A stretch of DNA of 30,042 bases from a virus: positions 1-30,042 of IMG/VR virus record IMGVR_UViG_3300036774_000078. One strand, 5' to 3'. Shown here piece after piece: positions 7,148 to 14,189 of this stretch (within the stretch, counting starts at the first letter, position 1; each line of letters begins with the position of its first letter). The notes under the pieces are model-generated. The model worked only from the letters and a program-made list of their open reading frames with translations, did not search any database and was not told the DNA's origin. The position numbers and the translations under genes were made by a program.

Positions 7148-8116
7148 TCAGACGTCGGGGCGAATCGAGAACTTCAACTGACGTGACGGAGCCACCGAGT
7201 GCGCCTTCACGTCGTAGCCCTTCTTCGTCTCGAACTTGTAGAGGCCCTTCCCCTCCGGGAGAAGGCCGCGCGTCGCGGTTCCGAGCATCGACGCGATCTG
7301 GTTCTTGCACATCTTCTCCTCTTCCTCGGACTTCTTGCGCTGCTCCGTCGCGAGCACGAGCCGGTCGTGCCACACAAGCACTTCCTTCGGCAACGTGATG
7401 ACGCGCCCGTCCTCGCGCATCTTCTTCAGCGTCGCGATCGTCGACTCGCTCGCGTCGAGTGGAGGTGGCGTGCCGTCCTGCACCATCTGCCAGAACTTCT
7501 TCGTCCTCGCGACGAGCGTCTTCAGGAAGGCTTCGTTCCTCACGACGTGCGTGAAGATGAACTTCTGTCCGCCGATCAGACAGGCGATGCTCGCGTAGAG
7601 GCGCCCCGTCACGAAGAGCTGCTGCTGCACTTGGATCTGGTAGTAGAGCGGCGCTTCCTCGGACCAGTCCTCCGCGAACCGCTCGCCCGTGGTCTTGCAT
7701 TCGAGTAGGCCCGCGGTCGCCAACCTGGGATTCTGCTGCTCGTAGTCCGGCGTCGCGAGGAGCCAGGGACATGCACGCGACCGGAGCAGGTGCGCGCCGA
7801 GCGGGTGCTTCCAGACTTCGCGTCCGGTCTCCTCGGCGAACGTCTCGCCAACGATGTGCTCCAGCTTCCGGCCCCACGCCATGCGCTCGTTGTCGGGCTG
7901 CCCTTCGATCTCGCCACGCTTCCTCTGGTAGAGGGAGAACGGGCTCTCCCATGGGTTCACACCGAAGATGATCGCGGCTTCGCTCGCGCCGATGCCGGAG
8001 TCACGGGCCTTCAGCCAGCCCGCGCGATCCTTCTCCGAGTCCGCGAGCGTGACGAACGGCCTGGGCGCACTGCGTCCGTTCTTGCTCGCTCTTCGTCGGT
8101 GCGCTATTCCTGCCAC
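7148..8116 (-). CDS. YqaJ-family phage exonuclease (lambda Exo-like)
   Basis: Alkaline-exonuclease-type enzyme that resects double-strand ends for RecT. In the 322-residue version, GIGASEAAIIFG (41-52), WGRKLEHI (81-88), ATPD (121-124), LLECKT (137-142) and YYQIQVQQQLF (158-168) are the YqaJ motifs, with D124, E139 and K141 as the likely PD-(D/E)XK metal-binding residues. Residues 210-322 form a helical, Lys-rich tail. I choose GTG at 8116 because a strong AAGGAGG (8125-8131) lies 8 nt upstream; the GTG at 8143 has only the GC-rich inverted repeat before it. It is the first gene of the minus-strand operon. Confidence 0.92.
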   Translation of the reverse strand: MAGIAHRRRASKNGRSAPRPFVTLADSEKDRAGWLKARDSGIGASEAAIIFGVNPWESPFSLYQRKRGEIEGQPDNERMAWGRKLEHIVGETFAEETGREVWKHPLGAHLLRSRACPWLLATPDYEQQNPRLATAGLLECKTTGERFAEDWSEEAPLYYQIQVQQQLFVTGRLYASIACLIGGQKFIFTHVVRNEAFLKTLVARTKKFWQMVQDGTPPPLDASESTIATLKKMREDGRVITLPKEVLVWHDRLVLATEQRKKSEEEEKMCKNQIASMLGTATRGLLPEGKGLYKFETKKGYDVKAHSVAPSRQLKFSIRPDV

Positions 8117-8124
8117 GTCTGCCT

Positions 8125-8131
8125 CCTCCTT
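8125..8131 (-). promoter_or_regulatory. Ribosome binding site deciding the YqaJ start
   Basis: AAGGAGG on the minus strand, 8 nt before GTG 8116. It selects this start over the in-frame GTG at 8143. Confidence 0.7.
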
Positions 8132-8143
8132 CGGTGTAGACAC

Positions 8144-8176
8144 GCGGGGCGCCCCACCATGCTCGGGGCGCCCCGC
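8144..8176. repeat. Perfect 12-bp inverted repeat made of two GGGGCGCCCC palindromes
   Basis: GCGGGGCGCCCC (8144-8155) and GGGGCGCCCCGC (8165-8176) are perfect reverse complements separated by 9 nt. Each arm itself holds the self-complementary 10-mer GGGGCGCCCC, the two copies being 19 bp apart (about two helical turns). It lies just upstream of the YqaJ start, in its likely leader. Read rightward it is followed by CTTTTC, but there is no plus-strand gene to its left to terminate. A twin operator or a leader hairpin fits best. Confidence 0.65.
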
Positions 8177-8266
8177 ACTTTTCTGTCGTGCTCGGGAGCT
8201 GCAACTTGCTCTCTGGCTAGCTCGCCGTCAAGAAGCGCGAGGACACGAAATGTCCGGTCTCGCCAG

Positions 8267-8278
8267 CGGCATGTGCCG
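8267..8278 (+). repeat. 12-bp palindromic motif CGGCATGTGCCG, copy 2 (possible operator)
   Basis: Extends to a perfect 14-bp dyad GCGGCA-TG-TGCCGC (8266-8279), 25 bp upstream of the -35 box at 8304. Half-sites GCGGCATG recur in the inverted repeat at 8345-8401. Confidence 0.55.
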
Positions 8279-8303
8279 CCACGACGGCGCGAAACGCCGG
8301 AGC

Positions 8304-8332
8304 TTGACGTGCTTGGCTAGCTTGGCTATCAC
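8304..8332 (+). promoter_or_regulatory. Sigma70-like promoter of the long plus-strand operon
   Basis: TTGACG (8304-8309), a 17-bp spacer, and TATCAC (8327-8332) match the consensus at 5 of 6 and 4 of 6 positions. Transcription would begin near 8339-8340, leaving a leader of about 90 nt before the first gene at 8432. The spacer carries a near repeat (TTGGCTAGCTTGGCTA). Confidence 0.65.
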
Positions 8333-8344
8333 TGCTATCCAGAG

Positions 8345-8401
8345 CATGCCGCCAGGGACAACCCGTCACTACCGGCGGGCCACACCGCACCTGGCGGCAT
8401 G
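8345..8401. repeat. Perfect 12-bp inverted repeat in the 5' leader of the plus operon
   Basis: CATGCCGCCAGG (8345-8356) pairs with CCTGGCGGCATG (8390-8401) across a 33-nt loop that can form an inner CCCG/CGGG stem. It lies between the promoter and the first ribosome site. It could be an RNA hairpin controlling translation, or two facing protein half-sites, since each arm holds the GCGGCATG half of the palindromic motif. Confidence 0.55.
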
Positions 8402-8431
8402 TTCGCTGACCAACGAAGGAGACACGGACAC

Positions 8432-8836
8432 ATGCACATGCTGAACTCGATGCGGATCAAGGCAAGCACCAACGCCGTCATGGCGGCGCTGGTGAAGAAT
8501 CGGTCGGCACATGCCGCCATCGTGAAGGAGGCCCGCCAGGGCTACGTATCGAAGGCCCAGATGGTCCTGACCCAGAAGCTCTCGGAGCTTGCTGCCGGCA
8601 AGGTCGTCGCCCTTTCCTTCTCGCTGCGGGTGCCGGTCGACCAGACGAAGGTCTACGATACGGCCATCGAGATGATGCGTCTTCACACGGAGGAGACCGT
8701 CGAACTCGACGCGGGCCAGGTGCGGAACCTGATGCTCGACGAGTGGGATTGGACGGACCAGTTCTACGCGACGAACTCGATGTACTCGGGGATGGCCGCG
8801 TCGCGGGTCGGGGCGTCGCAGGACGACGAGGAGTAG
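8432..8836 (+). CDS. Conserved phage protein of unknown function, first gene of the plus operon
   Basis: 134 residues. The layout, an N-terminal helix KNRSAHAAIVKEARQGY followed by LSFSLRVPVDQTKVYDTAI, MMRLHTEETVELDAGQV and LDEWDWTDQFYATNSMY, is a pattern I recognise from many phage genomes (usually PEDHTKDYDRAI and VLDDWDW), but no function is known to me. AAGGAG lies 10 nt before ATG 8432; an in-frame ATG at 8438 would be too far away. It is followed by a 6-nt gap to the next gene. The coding region contains motif copy 3 at 8505. Confidence 0.85.
   Translation: MHMLNSMRIKASTNAVMAALVKNRSAHAAIVKEARQGYVSKAQMVLTQKLSELAAGKVVALSFSLRVPVDQTKVYDTAIEMMRLHTEETVELDAGQVRNLMLDEWDWTDQFYATNSMYSGMAASRVGASQDDEE
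8505..8516 (-). repeat. 12-bp palindromic motif CGGCATGTGCCG, copy 3
   Basis: Reads CGGCACATGCCG on the plus strand inside the first gene of the plus operon, about 165 bp past the predicted start of transcription. Together with copy 2 it brackets the promoter. Confidence 0.45.
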
Positions 8837-8842
8837 CCGACC

Positions 8843-9361
8843 ATGGAGATCCAGAAGTTCGACCTGCCGCCCGGCACAGAAGTTCGCCTGCTCGACGAGC
8901 AGGAGATGAGGTTCTCCCAACGCGGGTGGCGCCTCATCGCCGTCGTCCCGATTGAAACGCCGCTCTCGCTGAGCGAGAGCGAGACGTCGCCGAGTGGCCA
9001 CCATCAGCGTCTCGTGGTGCGACCGTCCACGGTCGTGAAGTACATCGTGGCTCGCGACGCTCATGAGGGGATGGAGGCCGCCCGCAAAAGCGAGGAATCG
9101 GCGCAACGCGAGCACGACAAAACGAGAGAGGAGCTGCGTCTCGCGAACGAGAAGCTCAAGGAGCTGGAGAAGGCGCTGAAGGTGAGCAGCGCCGAAGCGA
9201 CCGCGGAGAAGGGGAAGGTCGAGCGGCTGTTCCAGTCGAGCGTGGAGCAGTCGGAGCGCCACGAGGAGCAGATCCGTGGACACCGAAAGCTGGAGATGGA
9301 CTTCGGCAAGCTCTGTGACGCGCTCGGGAAGATCCGCGTGCGGGAGATCCTCGGAACGTGA
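8843..9361 (+). CDS. Unknown protein with long coiled coil
   Basis: 172 residues. Residues 1-70 look like a compact beta-containing domain (GTEVRLLDEQEM, GWRLIAVVPIETPL, TVVKYIVARD). Residues 75-155 are strongly charged and heptad-like (SEESAQREHDKTREELRLAN...), predicting a coiled coil. There are no membrane segments or catalytic motifs. GAGGAG at the end of the previous gene serves as ribosome site. Its TGA overlaps the next GTG by 4 nt, the first link of the overlap chain. Confidence 0.75.
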   Translation: MEIQKFDLPPGTEVRLLDEQEMRFSQRGWRLIAVVPIETPLSLSESETSPSGHHQRLVVRPSTVVKYIVARDAHEGMEAARKSEESAQREHDKTREELRLANEKLKELEKALKVSSAEATAEKGKVERLFQSSVEQSERHEEQIRGHRKLEMDFGKLCDALGKIRVREILGT

Positions 9362-9834
9362 CGGTCAAACTCACGAAGCCGCGCGAGGACGAGCTACGTC
9401 GCTTCCTGGCGAGCGGCGCGGACAACATCATGGGCGTTTCCCCTCGCCAGCTGGTCGAGTCGATGCTCGGTGAGATCGACGCGCTGCGGGAGGCGCTCGG
9501 GAAGATCAACGACATCCGGGACAGCATCATCGGTCTGCAAAAGATCAACTGGTCAGAGCACATCTACCCGCTCGTAGCGGCGCTCGACGCAGCCGGCTTC
9601 GAGGGCATGGACTACGACGAGGCGCGGCCTCGGTTCGCGTCGCTGATCGATCGTCTGAACGCAGCGGAGGGCGACGTGGCGAAGCTGCGGGAGGCGCTCG
9701 CTCCGATCGTCGAAAGCTGGAGCAATCTTTGCCGAATGCGCGTGACGCAGGGACCGCCGAGCGAGATGGCAGTGCTGGGGATTCACATGGTCGCGATCGT
9801 AGAAGCTCTTGCTGCGATGGAGCCGAAGTCATGA
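9358..9834 (+). CDS. Unknown, mostly helical protein
   Basis: 158 residues from GTG 9358 (GTGA overlap). Helix-rich, with LVESMLGEIDALREALGKI, SLIDRLNAAEGDVAKLREAL and a closing ALAAMEPKS. The C-terminal EPKS is shared with the next gene (ATEPKS) and nearly with the one ending at 11536 (TEPKL), and the DNA around these ends is similar. This suggests that gene ends in this family have been shuffled. No known domain is recognised. Confidence 0.7.
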   Translation: MTVKLTKPREDELRRFLASGADNIMGVSPRQLVESMLGEIDALREALGKINDIRDSIIGLQKINWSEHIYPLVAALDAAGFEGMDYDEARPRFASLIDRLNAAEGDVAKLREALAPIVESWSNLCRMRVTQGPPSEMAVLGIHMVAIVEALAAMEPKS

Positions 9835-10259
9835 GCGAGCAGACGGAAGACGACATGAAGCTGCTGCGGCTGTGCGATGAATTGCAGCCGGTCGTTGAGG
9901 CCGAAGAGCCACACACGCAGCACATCCGGGGCGTGACGCTCCTCGCATTCATCCGAGCCGCCCGCGAATCGGTCGCGCTGAGGGGGGAGCGGAACGAGGC
10001 GAACGCCACCCTAACCGATGCGTGCGGCGGGCTGCTCAAGGGGAACTTGCGATGGGTCGCTGGGCTGGCCGCGCAACGGATCGCTCGTCTCACAGCAACC
10101 GAGACCGCTCTCCGCTCCGACGTTGCGAGGCTGCGACCTGCGCTGCAGGCCGCTCGCTCCGAGATCACGAACATGTCGGTCGCGTACGGGTGCGGGTTCT
10201 CGCTCGCCGTCATCGACGACGTCGATGCGGCCCTCGCCGCAACGGAGCCCAAGTCATGA
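9831..10259 (+). CDS. Unknown protein, paralogous family member A
   Basis: 142 residues from ATG 9831 (ATGA overlap with the previous stop). Residues 3-50 (EQTEDDMKLLRLCDELQPVV, then HIRGVTLLAFIRAARESV) are clearly homologous to residues 4-50 of the protein at 10929 and, for the first 19 residues, to the one at 11267. The C-terminal half differs between them and is helical with no motif. It may be an adaptor or decoy-type accessory protein, but nothing in the sequence shows the function. Confidence 0.7.
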   Translation: MSEQTEDDMKLLRLCDELQPVVEAEEPHTQHIRGVTLLAFIRAARESVALRGERNEANATLTDACGGLLKGNLRWVAGLAAQRIARLTATETALRSDVARLRPALQAARSEITNMSVAYGCGFSLAVIDDVDAALAATEPKS

Positions 10260-10717
10260 CCGAGCCGAGCGTGCGCGGAGAGCCTCAGCTCAGCAACGTC
10301 GAGTTGCAGCTGCTGACGGAGCGAATGGGGCGCGTCGCGGAGAACGTCTACTGGCTGTTCTTCAGGGCCGGCATGGGCTCCGAGGTACATGCCTTCATCG
10401 AGTTCTGCGGCGTGCTGAACAAGTACGTCCAGATTTGCCGGCGGTGCGCGCTCGACGGCATCGACTTCACGCAGTTCAACACGCACACGGGCCAGGCGCT
10501 GCCGGTCGAGGTGCACGACATGGTGTACCTCGGCGAGAAGCTCCGGTGCATCTTCGGGCCGATCATCGACACGAACCCCGAGGCGAGGGCGGCGTTGAAG
10601 AAGGCGCTGTTCGGGGAGCCGCAGACACGAGAAGAAAAGCGAGCTACGGCCAGGAAGCTCGGGTTTAGCGAATCGTGCATCGAGGCCACGCTCGGGGACG
10701 CTGGAGACGATCCGTGA
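10256..10717 (+). CDS. Unknown protein, 153 aa
   Basis: Starts at ATG 10256 overlapping the previous stop by 4 nt. Residues 14-110 are helical with aromatic and Cys residues (NVYWLFFRAGMGSEVHAFIE, FCGVLNKYVQICRRCALDGI). The C-terminal part is Lys/Glu/Ala-rich. No family is recognised. The single CRRC pair is not enough for a zinc site. Longer upstream in-frame reading is excluded by the overlap pattern and by the neighbouring gene. Confidence 0.65.
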   Translation: MTEPSVRGEPQLSNVELQLLTERMGRVAENVYWLFFRAGMGSEVHAFIEFCGVLNKYVQICRRCALDGIDFTQFNTHTGQALPVEVHDMVYLGEKLRCIFGPIIDTNPEARAALKKALFGEPQTREEKRATARKLGFSESCIEATLGDAGDDP

Positions 10718-10929
10718 CCGTGAGCCAGGTGATCCACATCGTGCTGTACGCAGCGCTGGGGTTTGCCGGCGCCCGGATCCTCTCGCTCCGTGCGCAGCTG
10801 CGCGCCATGGCGCTGCTGTGCCAGAAGCAGGAGCAGGCGATCCAGGCGCTGCACGCAATGATCGAGTGGGCGCCGCCGTTGCCGACGTATCTGCAGCGCA
10901 GCAAGGCGCCGTCTCGGGAGCCGAACTGA
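10714..10929 (+). CDS. Small single-pass membrane protein
   Basis: 71 residues from GTG 10714 (GTGA overlap). Residues 4-23 (SQVIHIVLYAALGFAGARIL) form a membrane helix or signal anchor, followed by a basic, helical, Gln-rich segment and a Pro-containing tail. No family is recognised. The next gene starts in its stop (TGATG). Confidence 0.6.
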   Translation: MTVSQVIHIVLYAALGFAGARILSLRAQLRAMALLCQKQEQAIQALHAMIEWAPPLPTYLQRSKAPSREPN

Positions 10930-11270
10930 TGCGAGTGGATCAGACGGAAGTCGACATGCAGCTGCTGGGGCTGTGCGATGCGTTGGAGCCGCTCATCGCG
11001 GCCGAGGTGTCCGAGACGCACCACGTTCGCGGCGTGACGCTTCTCACGTTCCTCCGCGCCGCCCGCGAATCGGTCCGGCTGCGGGAGGAGAATGCGCGCG
11101 TCGATCGCGCCGCCGCCGCTTACGTGTTGGACCGCGCCGAGCAGTACAACAACAGCTCCGGGGTGCGCGCCATGCTGGAGGAGATCGCGGAAGGGCTACG
11201 GACCGGCCAGCACAGGGAGGCGGCGGCTCACGGTGAGTTGGATGACCTGATCGCGAGGATGCGACCATGA
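10929..11270 (+). CDS. Unknown protein, paralogous family member B
   Basis: 113 residues. The N-terminal 50 residues (QTEVDMQLLGLCDALEPLIA, HHVRGVTLLTFLRAARESVR) are about two-thirds identical by eye to family member A at 9831. A 26-nt block (10960-10985) is identical in DNA to one in member C (11298-11323). After residue 60 it diverges into a helical region ending DDLIARMRP. The start ATG overlaps the upstream stop by 1 nt. Function unknown. Confidence 0.7.
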   Translation: MRVDQTEVDMQLLGLCDALEPLIAAEVSETHHVRGVTLLTFLRAARESVRLREENARVDRAAAAYVLDRAEQYNNSSGVRAMLEEIAEGLRTGQHREAAAHGELDDLIARMRP

Positions 11271-11536
11271 CCGACGAGCAGACGGAAGCCGACGCGGAGC
11301 TGCTGGGGCTGTGCGATGCGTTGCTGGCCGACATGAAGAGGCTGCGGGAGGTGTACGCCGCGACGGCGAAGATCGTGGCGGCGGCAGTTGCGTTCAACGC
11401 TCACTTCATGCACGTCTCCACCGGAGCGGCCGGCACGACCAAACGACGAGACTGGGAGCGAGAGTGCGAGCGGCTTGGCGAGCGACTGAATGATGCCATC
11501 GCCGCCTGCCGCGCCGTCACGGAGCCGAAGTTGTGA
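11267..11536 (+). CDS. Unknown protein, paralogous family member C
   Basis: 89 residues. Starts MTDEQTEADAELLGLCDALL, the same N-terminal module as members A and B, but lacks the RGVTLL-RAARESV block and runs into a different helical C-terminus ending CRAVTEPKL. It looks like a composite: N-terminus of the A/B type joined to an end like that of the genes stopping at 9834 and 10259. ATGA overlap with the previous gene, GTGA with the next. Confidence 0.65.
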   Translation: MTDEQTEADAELLGLCDALLADMKRLREVYAATAKIVAAAVAFNAHFMHVSTGAAGTTKRRDWERECERLGERLNDAIAACRAVTEPKL

Positions 11537-12498
11537 CCGGCTCTCTCCACAAGGTTTCCCCGCTCCGCGTCTCGGTGCGCCCGGACTTTGACGCGCTCGA
11601 CTTCGGCACGCCGGTCGATGCTCCGGCACGTACGGATGACGGCCGTCCGTGGGTGCGCTGGGCGAAGTACGGCGCGTTCTCGGGCTGGCACGCCGTCGGC
11701 GCGCGGAAACCGCGGCTCGTGGGTAAGCCGACGTTCTGGGAGGCCGTCTACTCGGTCGCGTGTGCATGTGCCGGCGGGAACGTCGACCAGACTCACTGTT
11801 GCGGCCGCGGAGTGCTCGCGCTTGGTGGCCTCGGAGTCACGATGCGCTCGGGCTACGCGCAGTTACTCCTTCACTCGTGCCTCCTGTCGAACCCGGCGCG
11901 CTACGTCGAGATCATGGCGCCGGTGATCCGCGAAACGGGGGCCTACACGAAGAAGACGGGCAAGAGCCCGAGCGGCGTCGCGCTCGGCGTGCTCGGGCGG
12001 TACGCGATGGCCGAGGATCAGATGCGCGCTCTCGTGATGATGGGCTCCGACGGGATCGTCTGGACGAACGCGCAGAAGAAGCGGGCGAAGCTCTGGGTCT
12101 CGTGCTGCTCGGAGCTTCTGCGCGACGACTCGATGGACAGAGCGCAGCATGCGTTCGCCGAGGAGGTCATGCCGGCGCTCCTGACCGTCACGACGAAGGA
12201 GATGATCTCCTGGCCGCCGAACGGGCTCGCTGGTCTGCTCGGCGTCGGGCAGTACACGCACGAGCAGCAGATGCTCTGGGCGCTATCCTTGGTCATGGCG
12301 CTGGAGGACGAGAACCAGACCGAGACGCTCGTGAGCGACGCGCGGACGGCGGCACGTGCCCAGGACGACTTCTCGGCGGAGGGCGTTCTCCGGCACATGC
12401 AGCGCGAGTCGACCGGTTCGCCGTACGAAGGAGTTTTCTGGGCACGGCTCACGGCGGCGACGAAGCTGCTCGGAGACATGATGGGAGTGACGCTGTGA
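11533..12498 (+). CDS. Unknown protein, 321 aa, possible peptidoglycan-related enzyme
   Basis: The largest gene of the small-gene run (GTG start in a GTGA overlap). Residues 10-60 (SVRPDFDALDFG, DGRPWVRWAKYGAFSGWHAV) look like a short beta domain. From residue 70 it is helical, beginning TFWEAVYSVACACAGGN, then VLALGGLGVTMRSGYAQLLL. A Glu in a buried helix followed by a Gly-rich segment resembles lysozyme-fold proteins, but the similarity is weak. Cys residues at about 76-90 (ACACAGG, HCCGRG) are unusual. I would call it hypothetical. Confidence 0.65.
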   Translation: MTGSLHKVSPLRVSVRPDFDALDFGTPVDAPARTDDGRPWVRWAKYGAFSGWHAVGARKPRLVGKPTFWEAVYSVACACAGGNVDQTHCCGRGVLALGGLGVTMRSGYAQLLLHSCLLSNPARYVEIMAPVIRETGAYTKKTGKSPSGVALGVLGRYAMAEDQMRALVMMGSDGIVWTNAQKKRAKLWVSCCSELLRDDSMDRAQHAFAEEVMPALLTVTTKEMISWPPNGLAGLLGVGQYTHEQQMLWALSLVMALEDENQTETLVSDARTAARAQDDFSAEGVLRHMQRESTGSPYEGVFWARLTAATKLLGDMMGVTL

Positions 12499-13073
12499 TG
12501 CGGCCGGCGCCTCCGCTGCATGCGCTCATCCGTGAGATGGAGGAGAAGGAACGTCTCGTGGCGGGCTCGCTCGACTCCGTGCTCGACCAAACGGAATCCG
12601 CCGCCAGGATCGCGCGATTGCAGCCGCCACCGCGTCTGCAGTGGCGTTCCTATAGCTTCGAGTACGAGTCGACGAACGTGACGCGCTCAGGCGATCCGTT
12701 CGACCTGGAAACGCCCGATGAGGTCGTTACGAGTCCGATGCCAGTACCAGCTGGCTCGGCGTTTCGCATACAGCGTTTCGTGCATGCGCCGTTCAGACCG
12801 AAGTGGCTGGTCGTCGCAACCGCAGGCTTCCGGATCCGGCGCCTGGCCTCATCTGTGTACATGCTTCTGGAAGACGTGGACGGGGATCTGTACCTGACGA
12901 CCGAGTGGGACCGGCTCGCGTTGGTGGACAAGCTGGACCGTTTCCAGCTGCCGGATTACACGTGCGGACAGCAAGAGAGCCTGCACATCGAGGTGACGCC
13001 TCGTGCTGGCGCGAACGTGACGCGGTTCAGTGCGATGGTCATCGGGCAAGAACTCGTGGAGGGACGGTTCTGA
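12498..13073 (+). CDS. Unknown beta-rich protein, 191 aa
   Basis: Starts at ATG 12498 in a TGATG overlap. Residues 1-45 are helical and charged; from 50 onward alternating hydrophobic strands dominate (WRSYSFEYESTNV, FRIQRFVHAPF, WLVVATAGFRI, SLHIEVTPRAG), so a beta-sandwich or cupin-like fold is likely. No catalytic motif is visible. It could be a small structural or host-surface protein, but its place among early accessory genes argues otherwise. Confidence 0.65.
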   Translation: MRPAPPLHALIREMEEKERLVAGSLDSVLDQTESAARIARLQPPPRLQWRSYSFEYESTNVTRSGDPFDLETPDEVVTSPMPVPAGSAFRIQRFVHAPFRPKWLVVATAGFRIRRLASSVYMLLEDVDGDLYLTTEWDRLALVDKLDRFQLPDYTCGQQESLHIEVTPRAGANVTRFSAMVIGQELVEGRF

Positions 13074-13105
13074 TGGCGATGCAAGCGTCCGAAGGAGACC
13101 CATGA
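13073..13105 (+). CDS. Bridging micro-ORF, 10 codons
   Basis: Encodes MAMQASEGDP. Its ATG overlaps the upstream stop (TGATG) and its stop overlaps the next start (ATGA at 13102-13105). It contains the GAAGGAG ribosome site of the next gene. It may only keep ribosomes travelling between two genes; the peptide itself is unlikely to matter. Confidence 0.3.
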   Translation: MAMQASEGDP

Positions 13106-13395
13106 ACAAGAAAGCAGATCGGGAAATGCGCAGGCTGATCCTTGCGGCGACCGCCGGACACTCGCCGAGCGCGATCACGCGAGAGACTCTCGATGCGGTA
13201 GTGGACTGGGCAGAAGCCGTCCGGACCGATGCGGAGACTCTGAGGAAAGTGCTCGCTGGTGACGTTCTCATTCGTCCCGCAGCAGACGGCAAGGCACCGT
13301 TCGTTTTCGCACTCACGACGGAGAGTCTCCCAGAAGGCGAACAGCGTGCCTACGCAGAGGCGTTGGCGATCTCAGACAGGATCGATCAGTCATGA
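13102..13395 (+). CDS. Unknown small protein, 97 aa
   Basis: ATG 13102 has GAAGGAG 5 nt upstream. The protein is helical: a basic start (MNKKADREMRRLILAATAG), a middle helix LDAVVDWAEAVRTDAETLRK and an acidic end. No domain is recognised. It overlaps the next gene by 4 nt. Confidence 0.65.
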   Translation: MNKKADREMRRLILAATAGHSPSAITRETLDAVVDWAEAVRTDAETLRKVLAGDVLIRPAADGKAPFVFALTTESLPEGEQRAYAEALAISDRIDQS

Positions 13396-13733
13396 ACCAC
13401 GATGCAAACACGACGATGAGCGAGAACACGATGCCGCTGAGCCGAGGTCCGCTGGTGGTGCTGCAGGCGCTGGATCCGTTCGACACGGCCGCGGCCCGCG
13501 CCGCTGCGGAGGAGCAGGTTCAGAACTCGCAGACCAACGCCGGGAACGAGGTCGCGGGGTTGCTGCTCGATGCCTGCGACGAGATCGAGCGGTTGCGCCT
13601 GGTGCTGCAGAGCATCGGCACCGTCTGCCGCGTGGTGTCCGAGGTCCGTGCCTCGAAGGGCGAGCCCCCGGTCTCGGCGCTCGGGAACATTCAGGACGTC
13701 GTCGAGATGACGCTCGGTGGAGCGCCGCTGTGA
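13392..13733 (+). CDS. Unknown small protein, 113 aa
   Basis: Starts at ATG 13392 (ATGA overlap); an ATG at 13416 is a possible alternative. The centre is helical with LLLDACDEIERLRLVLQSIG, a pattern that resembles the small helical proteins common in phage accessory runs. No catalytic or metal-binding motif is visible. Confidence 0.6.
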   Translation: MNHDANTTMSENTMPLSRGPLVVLQALDPFDTAAARAAAEEQVQNSQTNAGNEVAGLLLDACDEIERLRLVLQSIGTVCRVVSEVRASKGEPPVSALGNIQDVVEMTLGGAPL

Positions 13734-13966
13734 GCATCCTGAAGCTCCTCGACGCGATGGGTGTGCCGACGACGCTGCCGACCGGCCACGAACTCGGCTG
13801 CTTGTGCGACGAGTGTCACGCCCATCGCGCCGCGCGACAGGAGGCGATCGTTGAACGCATCCGTGCGGGCAAGAAGCCCGAGACGATCATGGAGATGCTG
13901 GCACAGCGCAAGATCATCGACGCCGTCGAGAAGGGGCTCAGGGCACTCCATGGACGAGGAGGATGA
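13730..13966 (+). CDS. Small protein with possible zinc site (CLCDECHAH)
   Basis: 78 residues from GTG 13730 (GTGA overlap). Residues about 23-32 hold CLCDECHAH, a compact Cys/His cluster able to bind one metal ion, followed by helical segments with RIRAGKKPETIMEMLAQRK. It might be a small nucleic-acid-binding protein; this is inference. The 3' end contains GAGGAGG, which serves as ribosome site for the next gene. Confidence 0.6.
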   Translation: MSILKLLDAMGVPTTLPTGHELGCLCDECHAHRAARQEAIVERIRAGKKPETIMEMLAQRKIIDAVEKGLRALHGRGG

Positions 13967-13970
13967 AACC

Positions 13971-14189
13971 GTGAAGAAGAAAGCAAAGAGGGACCATGAC
14001 ACAGGCGAGCGCGTCCACATCACCGAGCAGGTGAAGGTCAAGTGCTTCTGCGGGCTCTGGGTGACGGCGGGGCACTCCGGCCCGGACGAGGAGCCGTGCC
14101 TGGTGCACCCGGTCCCCGCGTGCGAGCGGTACATGCAGATGGAGCCGGAGGACTTCCTGAAGGCGCTGCGAAAGAAGTACGCGCCATGA
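13971..14189 (+). CDS. Small Cys-rich protein
   Basis: 72 residues from GTG 13971, chosen because GAGGAGG (13956-13962) lies 8 nt upstream; an ATG at 13950 would extend it by 7 residues but lacks a well-placed site. A basic N-terminus is followed by VKVKCFCGLWVTAGH, EEPCLVHPVPACERY, giving four Cys and two His that could form a zinc site. The three-codon frame ATGAAACCGTGA (13963-13974) links it to the previous gene by overlaps on both sides. Confidence 0.6.
   Translation: MKKKAKRDHDTGERVHITEQVKVKCFCGLWVTAGHSGPDEEPCLVHPVPACERYMQMEPEDFLKALRKKYAP

Noticed and set aside
8144-8180. GC-rich hairpin followed by TTTT as a rho-independent terminator
   Set aside because: No plus-strand gene lies to its left, and no T-run follows in the minus direction, so terminator function has no transcript to end.
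8203-8231. Minus-strand promoter TTGACG with CAAGTT at 17 nt for the YqaJ operon
   Set aside because: The -35 is good but the -10 matches only two of six positions; a promoter is expected here but I cannot place it.
8369-9283. 304-codon minus-strand open frame
   Set aside because: It covers the plus promoter leader and two plus genes with good ribosome sites; Leu/Arg/His-rich shadow composition.
9545-10858. 437-codon minus-strand open frame
   Set aside because: Antisense to four overlapping plus genes; Ser/Arg/Pro-rich shadow composition and no ribosome site considered convincing.
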